Of a stretch of DNA of 64,000 bases, positions 8,824 to 18,721 are shown in pieces. Within the stretch, counting starts at the first letter, position 1; every line of letters begins with the position of its first letter. The DNA is from Ancylobacter oerskovii (GTDB taxonomy: Bacteria > Pseudomonadota > Alphaproteobacteria > Rhizobiales > Xanthobacteraceae). The notes beneath the pieces were generated by a model. The model had not been told where the DNA came from, ran no database searches, and saw only the letters and a list, made by a program, of their open reading frames with translations. The position numbers were made by a program, and so were the translations under genes. The stretch covers positions 62,001 to 126,000 of the forward strand of contig NZ_JAHBGB010000027.1 in the NCBI RefSeq assembly GCF_018390555.1, in the 5' to 3' direction.

Positions 8824-9491
8824 GACTTGTCCCCGAGCGTCACGACGGCCGGCGTGACGAGCGGCTTGCCGCCCGGCTTGTCGAGCGGAAAGACCCCGAT
8901 CACCGAGAGCTTCCGGCCGACGAGATCCTCGCGCGGCAGTTTCGCCAGCGCGGTCTCGGCCATCAGCGTGTTGAGCGACTTGGCGAATTGCGCATAGTCG
9001 ATCTGGTTGGTGAAGGCGTTGAAGGAGATGAAGTCGAGCCGGTCGCGCAGCGCCGTGCCTCGGATCACCGGCCCGATCTGCACCACCGCATCCGCCGTGC
9101 CGTCGCCGTCGACATCCACGTCGACGGTCGCGGCGCGCGAGGCGGTATTGGCGGCGACGATACGGCCCTCGAAGCGGCTGGCGATAGTCCAGGGCATGCC
9201 TTCCGGCTTCTCGCGATAGCCGAAGCGCGTGCCGGCCTCGTCCGGGTTCCGGGCGATCAGCGCCTGCACCTCGGTGAAGGGGCCGGCCTTCGCTTCCAGA
9301 TAGGGGACGATCCTGGGTCCCCACATGTCGCGCGCCATCCTGTCGGGATCGAAGGCGCTCGCGCCGGCACCGGCCTGCGTGCCGCCCTCGGCCTTCGCCT
9401 TGGCAAGCTCCTCGTTCTTCACGAGCTTGCAGCCCGGCAGCGCGAGCAGCCCCGCGAGCACGACGGTGATGAGGAAGGTGGGGTGGCGCAT
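8820..9491 (-). CDS. DUF2291 family lipoprotein associated with sugar ABC transporter
   Basis: This 223-residue protein has a type II signal peptide: a hydrophobic stretch at residues 7-19 and the lipobox LPGC with the lipidated Cys at about residue 21. The mature part matches the DUF2291 family, including 'FDPDRMARDMWGPRIVPYL' and a C-terminal beta-rich domain with 'FISFNAFTNQIDYA'. DUF2291 genes are typically found inside CUT2 sugar transporter operons, as here between the binding protein and the ATPase, but their role is unknown. It is presumably anchored in the membrane facing the periplasm and may assist the binding protein. Confidence 0.82.
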   Translation of the reverse strand: MRHPTFLITVVLAGLLALPGCKLVKNEELAKAKAEGGTQAGAGASAFDPDRMARDMWGPRIVPYLEAKAGPFTEVQALIARNPDEAGTRFGYREKPEGMPWTIASRFEGRIVAANTASRAATVDVDVDGDGTADAVVQIGPVIRGTALRDRLDFISFNAFTNQIDYAQFAKSLNTLMAETALAKLPREDLVGRKLSVIGVFPLDKPGGKPLVTPAVVTLGDKS

Positions 9492-9532
9492 GCGGGCAGC
9501 CTCTCGCCGGTCCGGCCGAAGAGCGAAAAGGA

Positions 9533-9560
9533 ACCCGGCGGCCGCCTCGTGCCGCCGGGT
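9533..9560 (-). terminator. Hairpin between sugar-binding protein gene and DUF2291 gene
   Basis: Perfect nine-base arms ACCCGGCGG (9533-9541) and CCGCCGGGT (9552-9560) lie directly downstream of the binding-protein stop on the minus strand. On that strand the stem is followed by a short CCTTTTC run. This fits a partial terminator or 3' stabiliser that keeps binding-protein mRNA more abundant than the membrane components. Confidence 0.55.
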
Positions 9561-9575
9561 CCAGCTGGGAGGGTC

Positions 9576-10622
<1,047 letters not shown>

Positions 10623-11594
10623 TCAGGCGGGAGAGGCACGGCTGCGTCGACGCCGCACCGCCTGGCCGCCGGCGAGCGCCAGCACCGCGATGACGACGAG
10701 GCCCTGGACGATGTCCTGCGTGCCCGGCGGCAGGCCGACGATCTGCATGGTGGTGACGATCAGCACCAGCAGCAGGCTGCCGAACAGCGTGCCGAGCGCG
10801 GTGGAGGACCCGCCGAAGATCAGCGAGCCTCCCAGCACCACGGCGCCGAGCGACTGCAGCAGATAGGGGGCGCCCATTTCGAGGAAGGCGCCGCCGACAT
10901 AGGCGCCGAGCAGCATGCCGGTGAGCGCGGCCATCACCGCCGAGGCGATGAAGGCGCTGGCGACGACACGCCCGGTGCGGATGCCGGCAAGCGCCGCCGC
11001 CCGCTCATTCTGCCCGACCGCGGAGATCGCGCGGCCATAGACGGTGCGCCGGAGCAGCAGGCCGACCAGCACCACCGCGAGCAGCGCCACCAGCAGCATC
11101 ACCGGAAAGCCGCCGATGCGGCCGGCGGCGAGCGTCTTCAGCAGCGGGCTCATCCCGAAGCCGGCCGCCCAGCGATTGGCGATCAGCGTACCGGTGGCGA
11201 GGATGTAGCCGGTGGCGAGCGTCGCGATGATGGCCGGGATGCGGACGGCCACCACGAGCAGCGCATTCACCGCCCCGGTGACGAGCCCGATCAGCACCAC
11301 CGCGCCGAAGGCGAGCGGCAGGCGTGCGTCGAGCCCCTGGGTGACGACGATGCTGGCATAGGCGCTCAGCGTCAGCACGCTGGCGATGGAGAGGTCGATA
11401 TTGCCGCGGCCGGTCGTCACCACCAGCATCTGGCCGAGCGCGACGAGGACGAGGAAGCTCGCCGAGGCCGCGACGCCGGAGAGCGAATGCAGGCTGAAGC
11501 GGCTGGTGGCCACGGAGAGGATCGCCCACAGCACCACGACGCCGAGGAGCGACCAGACCCAGCGATTGCGTTCCAGCCATTCGGTGAGGTTCAT
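10623..11594 (-). CDS. Sugar ABC transporter permease, CUT2 (second system)
   Basis: This 323-residue permease has about nine hydrophobic segments and CUT2 marks 'VVTTGRGNIDLSIAS' near residue 60, 'IPAIIATLATGYI' and the coupling loop 'NERAAALAGIRTGRVV'. It is the partner of the ATPase-permease fusion encoded immediately upstream, whose stop it overlaps (ATGA at 11594). The transporter therefore has two non-identical permease halves, one free and one fused. The C-terminus is basic (Arg-rich). Its substrate is unknown. Position next to the apiose transporter and an SMP-30 lactonase suggests a monosaccharide. Confidence 0.9.
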   Translation of the reverse strand: MNLTEWLERNRWVWSLLGVVVLWAILSVATSRFSLHSLSGVAASASFLVLVALGQMLVVTTGRGNIDLSIASVLTLSAYASIVVTQGLDARLPLAFGAVVLIGLVTGAVNALLVVAVRIPAIIATLATGYILATGTLIANRWAAGFGMSPLLKTLAAGRIGGFPVMLLVALLAVVLVGLLLRRTVYGRAISAVGQNERAAALAGIRTGRVVASAFIASAVMAALTGMLLGAYVGGAFLEMGAPYLLQSLGAVVLGGSLIFGGSSTALGTLFGSLLLVLIVTTMQIVGLPPGTQDIVQGLVVIAVLALAGGQAVRRRRSRASPA

Positions 11595-14170
11595 CGGCGC
11601 TCCTCCCCCCGGCGCCCGGCGAGCGCGCGCAGCATCAGCATGGCCAGCAGCAGGCAGCCCTGCACGGCGGCGTTGTAGTCGGTGGAAACGTCGAGCGCGC
11701 CGAGCAGCGCGCCGATCAGCGCCAGGGTCAGCGCCCCGGCGACGACGCCGAGCGGCGAGATCAGCCCGCCGATCAGCGCGCAGCCGCCCATCACCACGGC
11801 GGCGACGCTGATGAGGGTGAACGGGCCGCCGGCATTGATGTCGCTCGCCGTGTTGATGGCGGTGAGCGACAGGCCGGCGGCGGTGGCGAACAGGCCGGCG
11901 ATGACATAGCGCAGGACCGCGTAGCGCAGCGGCGACCAGCCGCCGAGCTTCATCGCTGCGGCATTGTTGCCGAAGCCGCGCAGCACCACCCCGAGCGGCG
12001 AGCGGTCGATGGCCAGCGCCACCACGCCGGCAAGGGCGATCATCACGAGGGCCGCCGGCACGCCGGCGATCTGCCAGGCGAAGATCGCCGTCAGCCATTC
12101 CGGGCTGGAGCCGCCCGGGGTCGGCTGCAGCGTGTAGCCGATGCCGATCCAGATGAAGGAGGCGCCGAGCGTCACCACGATGGCCGGGATGCGCCGGAGC
12201 TGGATGGTGGCGCCGATCAGCCCATAGGCGAGCAGCCCAAGCAGGAGGCAGGCGACGCCGAGCCAGGGCTGGCCGACCAGCAGGGTCGCGCTCACCACAT
12301 TGACGAGGCCGGCAAAGGCGCCGACGCCGAGATCGATCTCGCTGCCGCCGACGACGAACATCTGCGCCAGCGCCACCAGCACCAGCGCGATGGCCGGCCC
12401 GAGCAGCAGGTCGAGGCCGAACAGCGAGACGGCAAGCGGGTTCACATAGGCCATCAGGCCGAAAACCGCGGCGAGGCTGGCGAAGGGCGCGAGATCGACC
12501 AGCCACTCGGCGAGGCCGCGCCGGCCGGCCGTGCCGTCGCGCTCGATGGCGGCGGCGCCGGCGAAGGAGGCATCGACGATGGCCTGCTCGGTGATCTCCG
12601 CGCCCACCAGTTCGCGCACGATGCGCCCGCCGCTGAACACCAGCACGCGGTCGCATTCGACGAACTCGATATCCTCGGTCGAGTGCCAGACCACCAGTCG
12701 CCCGGCGCGGGCGACATCGCCGATCAGCGCGTAGAAATCTTCCTTGGCGGCGACATCGACGCCCCGGGTGGGATCGTCGAACAGGATGGTCGAGGCGTCG
12801 CCGACCAGGGCGCGTGCCACCAAGGCCTTCTGCTGGTTGCCGCCGGACAGGTCCAGGATCGGGGAATCGAAGCGCGCCGGATCGAGCTTCAGGCGTTCGG
12901 CCGCGCCGCGCGCCACCTCGCGTTCGGCGGGCTCGGAGACGAGACCGAGCGGCGCCCGCCCGTTCAGCCGGCCGAGCGCAATGTTGGAGAGCACGCTCCA
13001 GAGCGGGAACACGCCTTCCTTCTGCCGGTCGCCGGAGACGAAGCTGGCCGACCCCCGCCTCTCGATGCCGCCCCGCGCGAGATCGCGCCCGGGGCCGGCG
13101 AACAGGCGGTGCAGCAGGTCGCGCTGGCCGGAGCCTTCGAGCCCGGCGAGGCCGACCACCTCCCCCGCCCTCAGCACCACGTCGCGGCCGAGCGGGGCGA
13201 CGACGTCGCCGCCGATGCGCACCTGCACCGGCGCGTCCGGGGACAGCGCCGGCCGCGCGGCGCGCCGCTTGCGCAGCGCGCCCTCGCTCGGCCCGCCCAT
13301 GGCGCCGACCAGCGCCGCGACGGTGGCCTCCGCGCTCGCTCCGGACCAGGCCATGCGGCCATTGCGCAGCACCAGCACGCGGGTCGCGATCTCGACCACT
13401 TCCTGCAGCTTGTGGCTGATGAAGATGAAGGCGAGACCGGCCGCCGCACGGCTGCGGATGAAGGCACGCAGCTGCCGGCTGCGTTCCAGCCCGAGCGAGG
13501 AGGTCGGCTCGTCGAGAATGATGAGCCGGACCCTGGGCGCCGTCACCGCGCGAGCGATCTCCACCATCTGCCGCTGACCGATCTGCAGATGCCCGACGGG
13601 GACGTCGACATTGATGCCATGACCGGGAAACACCTCGTCCAGCGCGGTGCGGGCGCCGGCGCGATAGGCGCTTCGCCAGCCCGGCACCGCGCGGGCGGCC
13701 TCCGGGGCCTCGAGGAAGAAATTCTCCGCCACCGAGAGATTGTCGCAGAGCGACAATTCCTGGTGGACGATGCGGATGCCGCCGATTTGCGCCAGAGCGG
13801 TATCGTAGATGCCGGGATCGACGTCGACGCCGCCGATCTCGATGGCGCCGGCATCGGCACGGGTCACGCCGCACAGGATGCGCATCAGCGTCGACTTGCC
13901 GGCGCCATTGCCGCCGACGAGGCCGAGCACCTCGCCACGCTCGACGACGAGGTCGATCCGGTCATTGGCCCGGGTCGGGCCGAATGCCTTGCAGATGCCC
14001 GAGAGCCGCGCAACCGGGGCATGCCCCCCGGCCTCGCCGATGCCACACCCGCGTTCCGGGGAAACCGCGTCCATGGCCTCTCCAGCCAACCCTGCGAAAG
14101 CTGCCGTCGCACCGGACATCCGCTCCGGTGCGCGTTGCGTCGTACGGAAAGCCGCCGTCATGGCGTCCAC
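11591..14170 (-). CDS. Fused ABC transporter ATPase-permease (RbsA-RbsC type fusion)
   Basis: This protein of up to 859 residues joins a double ATPase to a CUT2 permease. The first nucleotide-binding domain (about 55-290) has Walker A GGNGAGKST, IGQRQ and Walker B LIILDEPTSS. The second (about 305-540) has a degenerate P-loop (GLEGSGQRD), the signature LSGGNQQK and ILFDDPTRG. From about residue 560 it becomes a polytopic membrane domain with 'VVGGSEIDLGVGAFAGLV' and 'IPAIVVTLGASFIW'. Sequence runs in one frame with no stop, so the fusion is real as read. The start is uncertain: GTG at 14170 or ATG at 14161, both followed by a 50-residue non-conserved leader, with later ATGs possible. Confidence 0.88.
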   Translation of the reverse strand: MDAMTAAFRTTQRAPERMSGATAAFAGLAGEAMDAVSPERGCGIGEAGGHAPVARLSGICKAFGPTRANDRIDLVVERGEVLGLVGGNGAGKSTLMRILCGVTRADAGAIEIGGVDVDPGIYDTALAQIGGIRIVHQELSLCDNLSVAENFFLEAPEAARAVPGWRSAYRAGARTALDEVFPGHGINVDVPVGHLQIGQRQMVEIARAVTAPRVRLIILDEPTSSLGLERSRQLRAFIRSRAAAGLAFIFISHKLQEVVEIATRVLVLRNGRMAWSGASAEATVAALVGAMGGPSEGALRKRRAARPALSPDAPVQVRIGGDVVAPLGRDVVLRAGEVVGLAGLEGSGQRDLLHRLFAGPGRDLARGGIERRGSASFVSGDRQKEGVFPLWSVLSNIALGRLNGRAPLGLVSEPAEREVARGAAERLKLDPARFDSPILDLSGGNQQKALVARALVGDASTILFDDPTRGVDVAAKEDFYALIGDVARAGRLVVWHSTEDIEFVECDRVLVFSGGRIVRELVGAEITEQAIVDASFAGAAAIERDGTAGRRGLAEWLVDLAPFASLAAVFGLMAYVNPLAVSLFGLDLLLGPAIALVLVALAQMFVVGGSEIDLGVGAFAGLVNVVSATLLVGQPWLGVACLLLGLLAYGLIGATIQLRRIPAIVVTLGASFIWIGIGYTLQPTPGGSSPEWLTAIFAWQIAGVPAALVMIALAGVVALAIDRSPLGVVLRGFGNNAAAMKLGGWSPLRYAVLRYVIAGLFATAAGLSLTAINTASDINAGGPFTLISVAAVVMGGCALIGGLISPLGVVAGALTLALIGALLGALDVSTDYNAAVQGCLLLAMLMLRALAGRRGEERR

Positions 14171-14179
14171 CGCCGGCCG

Positions 14180-15220
14180 TCAGTTGCCGGCCTTGGCCTT
14201 GATGAGATTGTCCTCGACCCATTGCTGCGAATAGGACGGGCTGACGATGACACCCGCCGGCAGATCGGCATAGTCCTTGAGGTTCTCGTCGGTCACCGTC
14301 GCCACCGGCATGATCATCAGCTTCGGCGGCGTGGCGCCCTTCACCAGGCCATAGGCCAGCCAGAAGGCGGCGCCGCCGATGCCGGGCGTGGTGTTCATCG
14401 AGATGGTGGAATAGTTGTTCGCCTCGCGCTGCTTCGTCCACCACTGGATGAAGTTCGACGAACCGCCGCCCTCGATGACCGGCATCTTCTTGGCGTAGTC
14501 GCCGCCATACTGGTCGAAGGCCTGGGCGATGCCGGTGTCGTCGCTGCCGCCCTGGCCGAGCACGGCATCCACATGCGGCAGGCTCGGCAGCGCGTTGGCC
14601 ACCGCCGACTGCGCCACCGAGGCGGTCGCCTGGCCGTAGACGGTCGCCACCACCTTCACGTCCGGGTAGTTCTTCAGCACGGCTTCCTGCGCCGCGAACA
14701 TGTCGGCGTCAGGCGCCGAGCCCTTCACGCCGCGCACGACGATGATGTTGCCCTTGCCGCCGAGCTTCTTCAGCACCCATTCGGCCTGCGCCTTCTTGTA
14801 GCCCTTGAAGTCGAAATTGAGCTGGTAGTTGCAGGGAGCCGACGCGATGGAATCGAAGGAGACGACCTTGATGCCGGCCTTGCACGCCTTCTCGATGATG
14901 CCGTTCACGGCGGTCTCGGAAGCCGCGTCGACGGCGATGGCGTCGACCTTCTTGAGGATCAGCTCGGCGATCTGGCTGTTCTGCTGGGCGACCGTGCCAT
15001 CACCGTTGAGGATGATGTAATCGGCGATCTTGCCCTCTTCCTTGGCCTTCTTGGCCGCGGCTTCGAAGGCATCCACCATCTGGTGGCGCCAGCTATTGCC
15101 GAAATAGGCATTGGCGAGCGCGATGACCGGCTTGTCGGGCGTCGCAGCCGCCGGCATGGCGCCGGCAGCGGCCAGGAGCACGGCGGCGGTACAGGCGAGC
15201 GCAAGGGTCTTCACAGGCAT
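14180..15220 (-). CDS. Sugar ABC transporter substrate-binding protein (second CUT2 system)
   Basis: This 346-residue periplasmic binding protein has a clear Sec signal peptide (hydrophobic residues 5-22, cleavage near AAA-TPDK). It has the two-lobe fold of Peripla_BP_4: 'NSQIAELILKKVDAIAVDAAS', 'KVVSFDSIASAPCNYQLNFD' and 'DAVLGQGGSDDTGIAQAFDQYGG'. The ATG at 15220 has GGAGGAA upstream. It heads the operon that continues with the fused ATPase-permease and the second permease. The ligand is not identifiable from sequence. The single Cys in the hinge region ('SAPCNY') could be structural. Confidence 0.9.
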   Translation of the reverse strand: MPVKTLALACTAAVLLAAAGAMPAAATPDKPVIALANAYFGNSWRHQMVDAFEAAAKKAKEEGKIADYIILNGDGTVAQQNSQIAELILKKVDAIAVDAASETAVNGIIEKACKAGIKVVSFDSIASAPCNYQLNFDFKGYKKAQAEWVLKKLGGKGNIIVVRGVKGSAPDADMFAAQEAVLKNYPDVKVVATVYGQATASVAQSAVANALPSLPHVDAVLGQGGSDDTGIAQAFDQYGGDYAKKMPVIEGGGSSNFIQWWTKQREANNYSTISMNTTPGIGGAAFWLAYGLVKGATPPKLMIMPVATVTDENLKDYADLPAGVIVSPSYSQQWVEDNLIKAKAGN

Positions 15221-15300
15221 CGAAAATTCCTCCCATAGCGGCCCGCTCGAGCAGGCTCTGTCTATTTTGTTCCGGCAGTCGGCATCCGCGGCCTCTGCAC

Positions 15301-15323
15301 GATGACGATAACATTATCTCATC
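15301..15323. promoter_or_regulatory. Candidate operator in the divergent transporter/lactonase promoter region
   Basis: GATAA-CA-TTATC (15307-15318) is a perfect short dyad nested inside GATGA...TCATC. It lies about 85 bases upstream of the sugar-binding protein gene (minus strand), within the 298-base gap to the SMP-30 lactonase gene. The surrounding 30 bases are the only AT-rich part of the gap, so a promoter with an overlapping operator is likely. The cognate regulator is not in view. Confidence 0.4.
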
Positions 15324-15518
15324 ATACCAGTTGCGCAAGCCTCTTCTGGCCGGCATGGTCGGCCCCGGCCTGGGTCCCTCTCAACGGGGCTTCCTGCGCG
15401 CCGATATAGCCAGCGCCGGAGGCGATCCCCCCGAGGCAGCGGGACAAGGTGGGCCCTTGGAACGGGGCTCGGATAGGGCGCGCACCTCGCAGAAGGCGTC
15501 GCCATGGGAGGATGCCAT

Positions 15519-16436
15519 ATGAGCCTTATCGATCCGTTCGAGATCATCGATCCCCGGTTCCGCGCCTATGTCATTCCCATCGCCTGGCTGGAGACGCTGC
15601 ACACCGGCATGCGCTGGACCGAAGGGCCGGTGTGGTTCGCCGACATGCGCTGCCTGATCTGGAGCGATATCCCCAACAACCGGCTGATGCGGTGGAGCGA
15701 GGCCTCCGGCGCCGTCGACGTGTTCCGCGCCGATTCGAACTTCGCCAATGGCAACACCCGGGACCGGCAGGGCCGGCTCATCAGCTGCGAGCATCGCACG
15801 CGCCGCGTCACCCGCACCGAGCCGGACGGCAACGTCACCGTGCTGGCGGATCGCTATCAGGGCAAACGCCTCAATTCGCCGAACGACGTGGTGGTGAAGT
15901 CGGACGGCACGATCTGGTTCACCGATCCGACCTACGGCATCAGCGCCGCCTATGAGGGCGGCAAGGCGGAGAGCGAGCTCGGCGGCAATCACGTCTTCCG
16001 CCTCGACCCGCGCGACGGCAGCCTCGCCATCGTCGCCGACGACTTCCGGCAGCCGAACGGCCTCGCTTTCTCGCCCGACGAGAGCAAGCTCCATGTCGCG
16101 GATTCCGGCTTCATCGGAAATCCGGCCTGGCCCCGCCATATCCGTTCCTTCGACGTCGGCGCGGAGGGCCGGCTCGCCGGCGGCGGCGTCCTCACCGAGG
16201 TCGCGCCCCACGCCCCCGACGGCATCCGCGTCGATGTCGACGGCAATATCTGGTCGAGCGCCGGCGACGGCGTCCATTGCTACACGCGCGAAGGCGAGCT
16301 GATCGGCAAGATCCGCGTGCCCGAGCGGGTCGGCAATCTGACATTCGGCGGCGGCGACAGGAACCGGCTCTTCATCTGCGGGCACACCTCCCTCTACAGC
16401 ATCTTCCTGAACACGAGCGGCGCGCAGCGGCCCTGA
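15519..16436 (+). CDS. SMP-30/gluconolactonase family lactonase
   Basis: This 305-residue protein is a six-bladed beta-propeller of the SMP-30/Gnl family, which hydrolyse sugar lactones using a divalent metal. Family marks are 'MRWTEGPVW' with the metal-binding Glu, 'LNSPNDVVV' with the Asn ligand, 'PNGLAFSPDE' and 'PDGIRVDVDGNIW' with the catalytic Asp. The ATG at 15519 has GGGAGG seven bases ahead and is preferred over an earlier in-frame ATG at 15504. No signal peptide is seen. It is divergent from the second sugar transporter and may act on the lactone formed from that sugar. Confidence 0.88.
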   Translation: MSLIDPFEIIDPRFRAYVIPIAWLETLHTGMRWTEGPVWFADMRCLIWSDIPNNRLMRWSEASGAVDVFRADSNFANGNTRDRQGRLISCEHRTRRVTRTEPDGNVTVLADRYQGKRLNSPNDVVVKSDGTIWFTDPTYGISAAYEGGKAESELGGNHVFRLDPRDGSLAIVADDFRQPNGLAFSPDESKLHVADSGFIGNPAWPRHIRSFDVGAEGRLAGGGVLTEVAPHAPDGIRVDVDGNIWSSAGDGVHCYTREGELIGKIRVPERVGNLTFGGGDRNRLFICGHTSLYSIFLNTSGAQRP

Positions 16437-16600
16437 CTCCCGGCCGGGAAAGCGGCACGGTTGCGACCGGAGGTAAGCTGCCACTCGCCTCCTGTCGCTG
16501 TATGATGCGCCGGGTCGGTCGATGCGCAGCGGCATCTGCCGGCCGATTGAGGTGCTCCTCACCGCACCACGCCTGACAGCGCAACTTGAAGGACGTTGTA

Positions 16601-17548
16601 ATGACCATCCCGACACTGGACGACATGATTTCAGCGCGGCAGCGCATCGTGCCGCATATTCATCGCACGCCGGTCCTGACGTCGCGGATGCTGAACGAGC
16701 TGACCGGCGCCGAGCTGTTCTTCAAGTGCGAGAACTTCCAGAAGGCCGGCGCATTCAAGGCCCGCGGCGCCTCGAACGCGGTGTTCGGCCTCTCCGATGC
16801 GCAAGCCGCCAGGGGCGTGGCGACCCATTCCAGCGGCAATCACGGCACCTGCCTCAGCTATGCCGCGGGCCGTCGCGGCATTCCCTGCACGGTGGTGATG
16901 CCCCGCACCGCGCCGCAGGCGAAGAAGGACGCCGTGCGCGGCTATGGCGGCCGGGTGGTGGAATGTGAGCCCTCCACCTCCTCGCGCGAAGCGGTTTTCG
17001 CGGAAGTGGTGGCCGAGACCGGCGCCGAATTCGTCCACCCCTACAACGATCCGCGGGTGATCGCCGGCCAGGCCACCTGCTCGGCCGAACTGATCGAGCA
17101 GGTCGACGGGCTGGATGCGGTGATCGCCCCCATCGGCGGCGGCGGCATGGTGTCCGGCACCTGCCTCACCCTTTCCAACCTTGCCCCCGGCATCAAGATC
17201 TACGCCGCCGAGCCGCTGAACGCGGATGACGCGGCCCGCAGCTTCCGCGCCGGCCACATCATCGCCGACGACGCGCCCGACACCGTGGCCGATGGTCTCA
17301 AGGTGCCGCTGAAGGAGCTCACCTGGCACTTCGTACGCAACCACGTCGCCGATATCCTCACCGCGACGGAAGACGAGATCGTCGATGCGATGAAGCTGAT
17401 CTGGAAGCGCATGAAGATCGTGATGGAACCGTCCAGCGCCGTGCCGCTGGCCACCATCATTCGCAATCCCGAGATATTTGCCGGCAAGCGCGTCGGCGTC
17501 ATCATCACCGGCGGAAACGTCGACCTCGACAAGCTGCCCTGGAACTGA
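16601..17548 (+). CDS. bhcB: erythro-beta-hydroxyaspartate dehydratase (BhcB), threonine dehydratase fold
   Basis: This 315-residue PLP enzyme of fold type II has the cofactor lysine in GAFKARGA (Lys53), 'THSSGNHGTCLSYAAG' and the phosphate loop GGGGM. It is close to BhcB of the beta-hydroxyaspartate cycle, sharing 'MPRTAPQAKKDAVR', 'ECEPSTSSRE' and the C-terminal 'VDLDKLPWN' as I recall them. BhcB removes water and yields iminosuccinate from beta-hydroxyaspartate. The ATG at 16601 has AAGGA nine bases upstream. bhcC starts ten bases after its stop. On its own it would be annotated as a serine/threonine dehydratase; the two following genes decide the call. Confidence 0.88.
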   Translation: MTIPTLDDMISARQRIVPHIHRTPVLTSRMLNELTGAELFFKCENFQKAGAFKARGASNAVFGLSDAQAARGVATHSSGNHGTCLSYAAGRRGIPCTVVMPRTAPQAKKDAVRGYGGRVVECEPSTSSREAVFAEVVAETGAEFVHPYNDPRVIAGQATCSAELIEQVDGLDAVIAPIGGGGMVSGTCLTLSNLAPGIKIYAAEPLNADDAARSFRAGHIIADDAPDTVADGLKVPLKELTWHFVRNHVADILTATEDEIVDAMKLIWKRMKIVMEPSSAVPLATIIRNPEIFAGKRVGVIITGGNVDLDKLPWN

Positions 17549-17557
17549 GGAAATCCC

Positions 17558-18721
17558 ATGAACGCCAAGACGGACTTTTCCGGCTACGAAGTCGGCTACG
17601 ACATTCCCGCCGTGCCCGGCATGGCCGAGGCCGACATCCAGACCCCCTGCCTGATCCTCGATCTGGATGCGCTGGAGCGCAATGTCAGGAAGATGGGGGA
17701 CTACGCCAAATCCCACGGCATGCGCCATCGCAGCCACGGCAAGATGCACAAGTCGGTGGACGTGCAGAAGCTGCAGGAGCAGCTCGGCGGCTCGGTCGGC
17801 GTGTGCTGTCAGAAGGTCGCCGAGGCCGAGGTGTTCGCCCGCGGCGGCATCAAGGACATCCTCGTCACCAACGAGGTCCGCGACACCGCCAAGATCGACC
17901 GCCTCGCGCGCCTGCCGAAGTTCGGCGCGACCGTGACCGTCTGCGTGGACGACGTGAAGAATGTCGCGGATCTCTCGGCCGCGGCGCAGAAGCACGGCAC
18001 CGAGCTCGGCATCTTCGTGGAGATCGATTGCGGCGCCGGGCGCTGCGGCGTCACCACCAAGGAAGCGGTGGTGGAGATCGCCAAGGCCGCCGCGGCGGCG
18101 CCGAACCTCACCTTCAAGGGTATCCAGGCCTATCAGGGCGCGATGCAGCACATCGACAGCTACGAGGCGCGCAAGGAGAAGCTCGACGCGGCCATCTCGC
18201 AGGTGAAGGAGGCGGTCGCCGCGCTCAAGGCCGAGGGCCTCGACCCGGAATTCGTCTCCGGCGGCGGCACCGGCTCGTATTATTTCGAGTCCAATTCGGA
18301 CGTCTACAACGAGCTCCAGTGCGGCTCCTACGCCTTCATGGACGCCGATTACGGGCGCATTCACGACAAGGACGGCAAGCGCATCGACAAGGGCGAATGG
18401 GAGAACGCCCTGTTCATCCTCACCTCGGTCATGAGCCACGCCAAGCCGCATCTGGCGGTGTGCGATGCCGGCCTCAAGGCCCAGTCGGTGGATTCCGGCC
18501 TGCCCTTCGTCTTCGGCCGCGACGACGTGAAATACATCAAGTGTTCCGACGAGCACGGCGTGATCGAGGACAAGGACCACGTCCTCAAGGTCAACGAGAA
18601 GCTGCGGCTGGTGCCCGGCCATTGCGACCCGACCTGCAACGTCCATGACTGGTATGTCGGCGTGCGCGGCGGCAAGGTCGAGGTGGTGTGGCCGGTCTCG
18701 GCGCGCGGAAAGGGCTACTGA
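17558..18721 (+). CDS. bhcC: beta-hydroxyaspartate aldolase (BhcC), D-threonine aldolase family
   Basis: This 387-residue PLP protein has an alanine-racemase-type N-terminal barrel with the cofactor lysine in 'RSHGKMHKS' (Lys62). Its C-terminal domain carries the metal-binding HCDPTC motif. It closely matches BhcC, which condenses glyoxylate with glycine to erythro-beta-hydroxyaspartate. Shared text includes the N-terminus 'MNAKTDFSGYEVGYDIPA' and 'GKVEVVWPVSARGKGY' at the end. GAGG precedes the ATG at 17558. The stop codon shares one base with the start of bhcD (TGATG). This is the most securely recognised member of the cluster. Confidence 0.93.
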   Translation: MNAKTDFSGYEVGYDIPAVPGMAEADIQTPCLILDLDALERNVRKMGDYAKSHGMRHRSHGKMHKSVDVQKLQEQLGGSVGVCCQKVAEAEVFARGGIKDILVTNEVRDTAKIDRLARLPKFGATVTVCVDDVKNVADLSAAAQKHGTELGIFVEIDCGAGRCGVTTKEAVVEIAKAAAAAPNLTFKGIQAYQGAMQHIDSYEARKEKLDAAISQVKEAVAALKAEGLDPEFVSGGGTGSYYFESNSDVYNELQCGSYAFMDADYGRIHDKDGKRIDKGEWENALFILTSVMSHAKPHLAVCDAGLKAQSVDSGLPFVFGRDDVKYIKCSDEHGVIEDKDHVLKVNEKLRLVPGHCDPTCNVHDWYVGVRGGKVEVVWPVSARGKGY

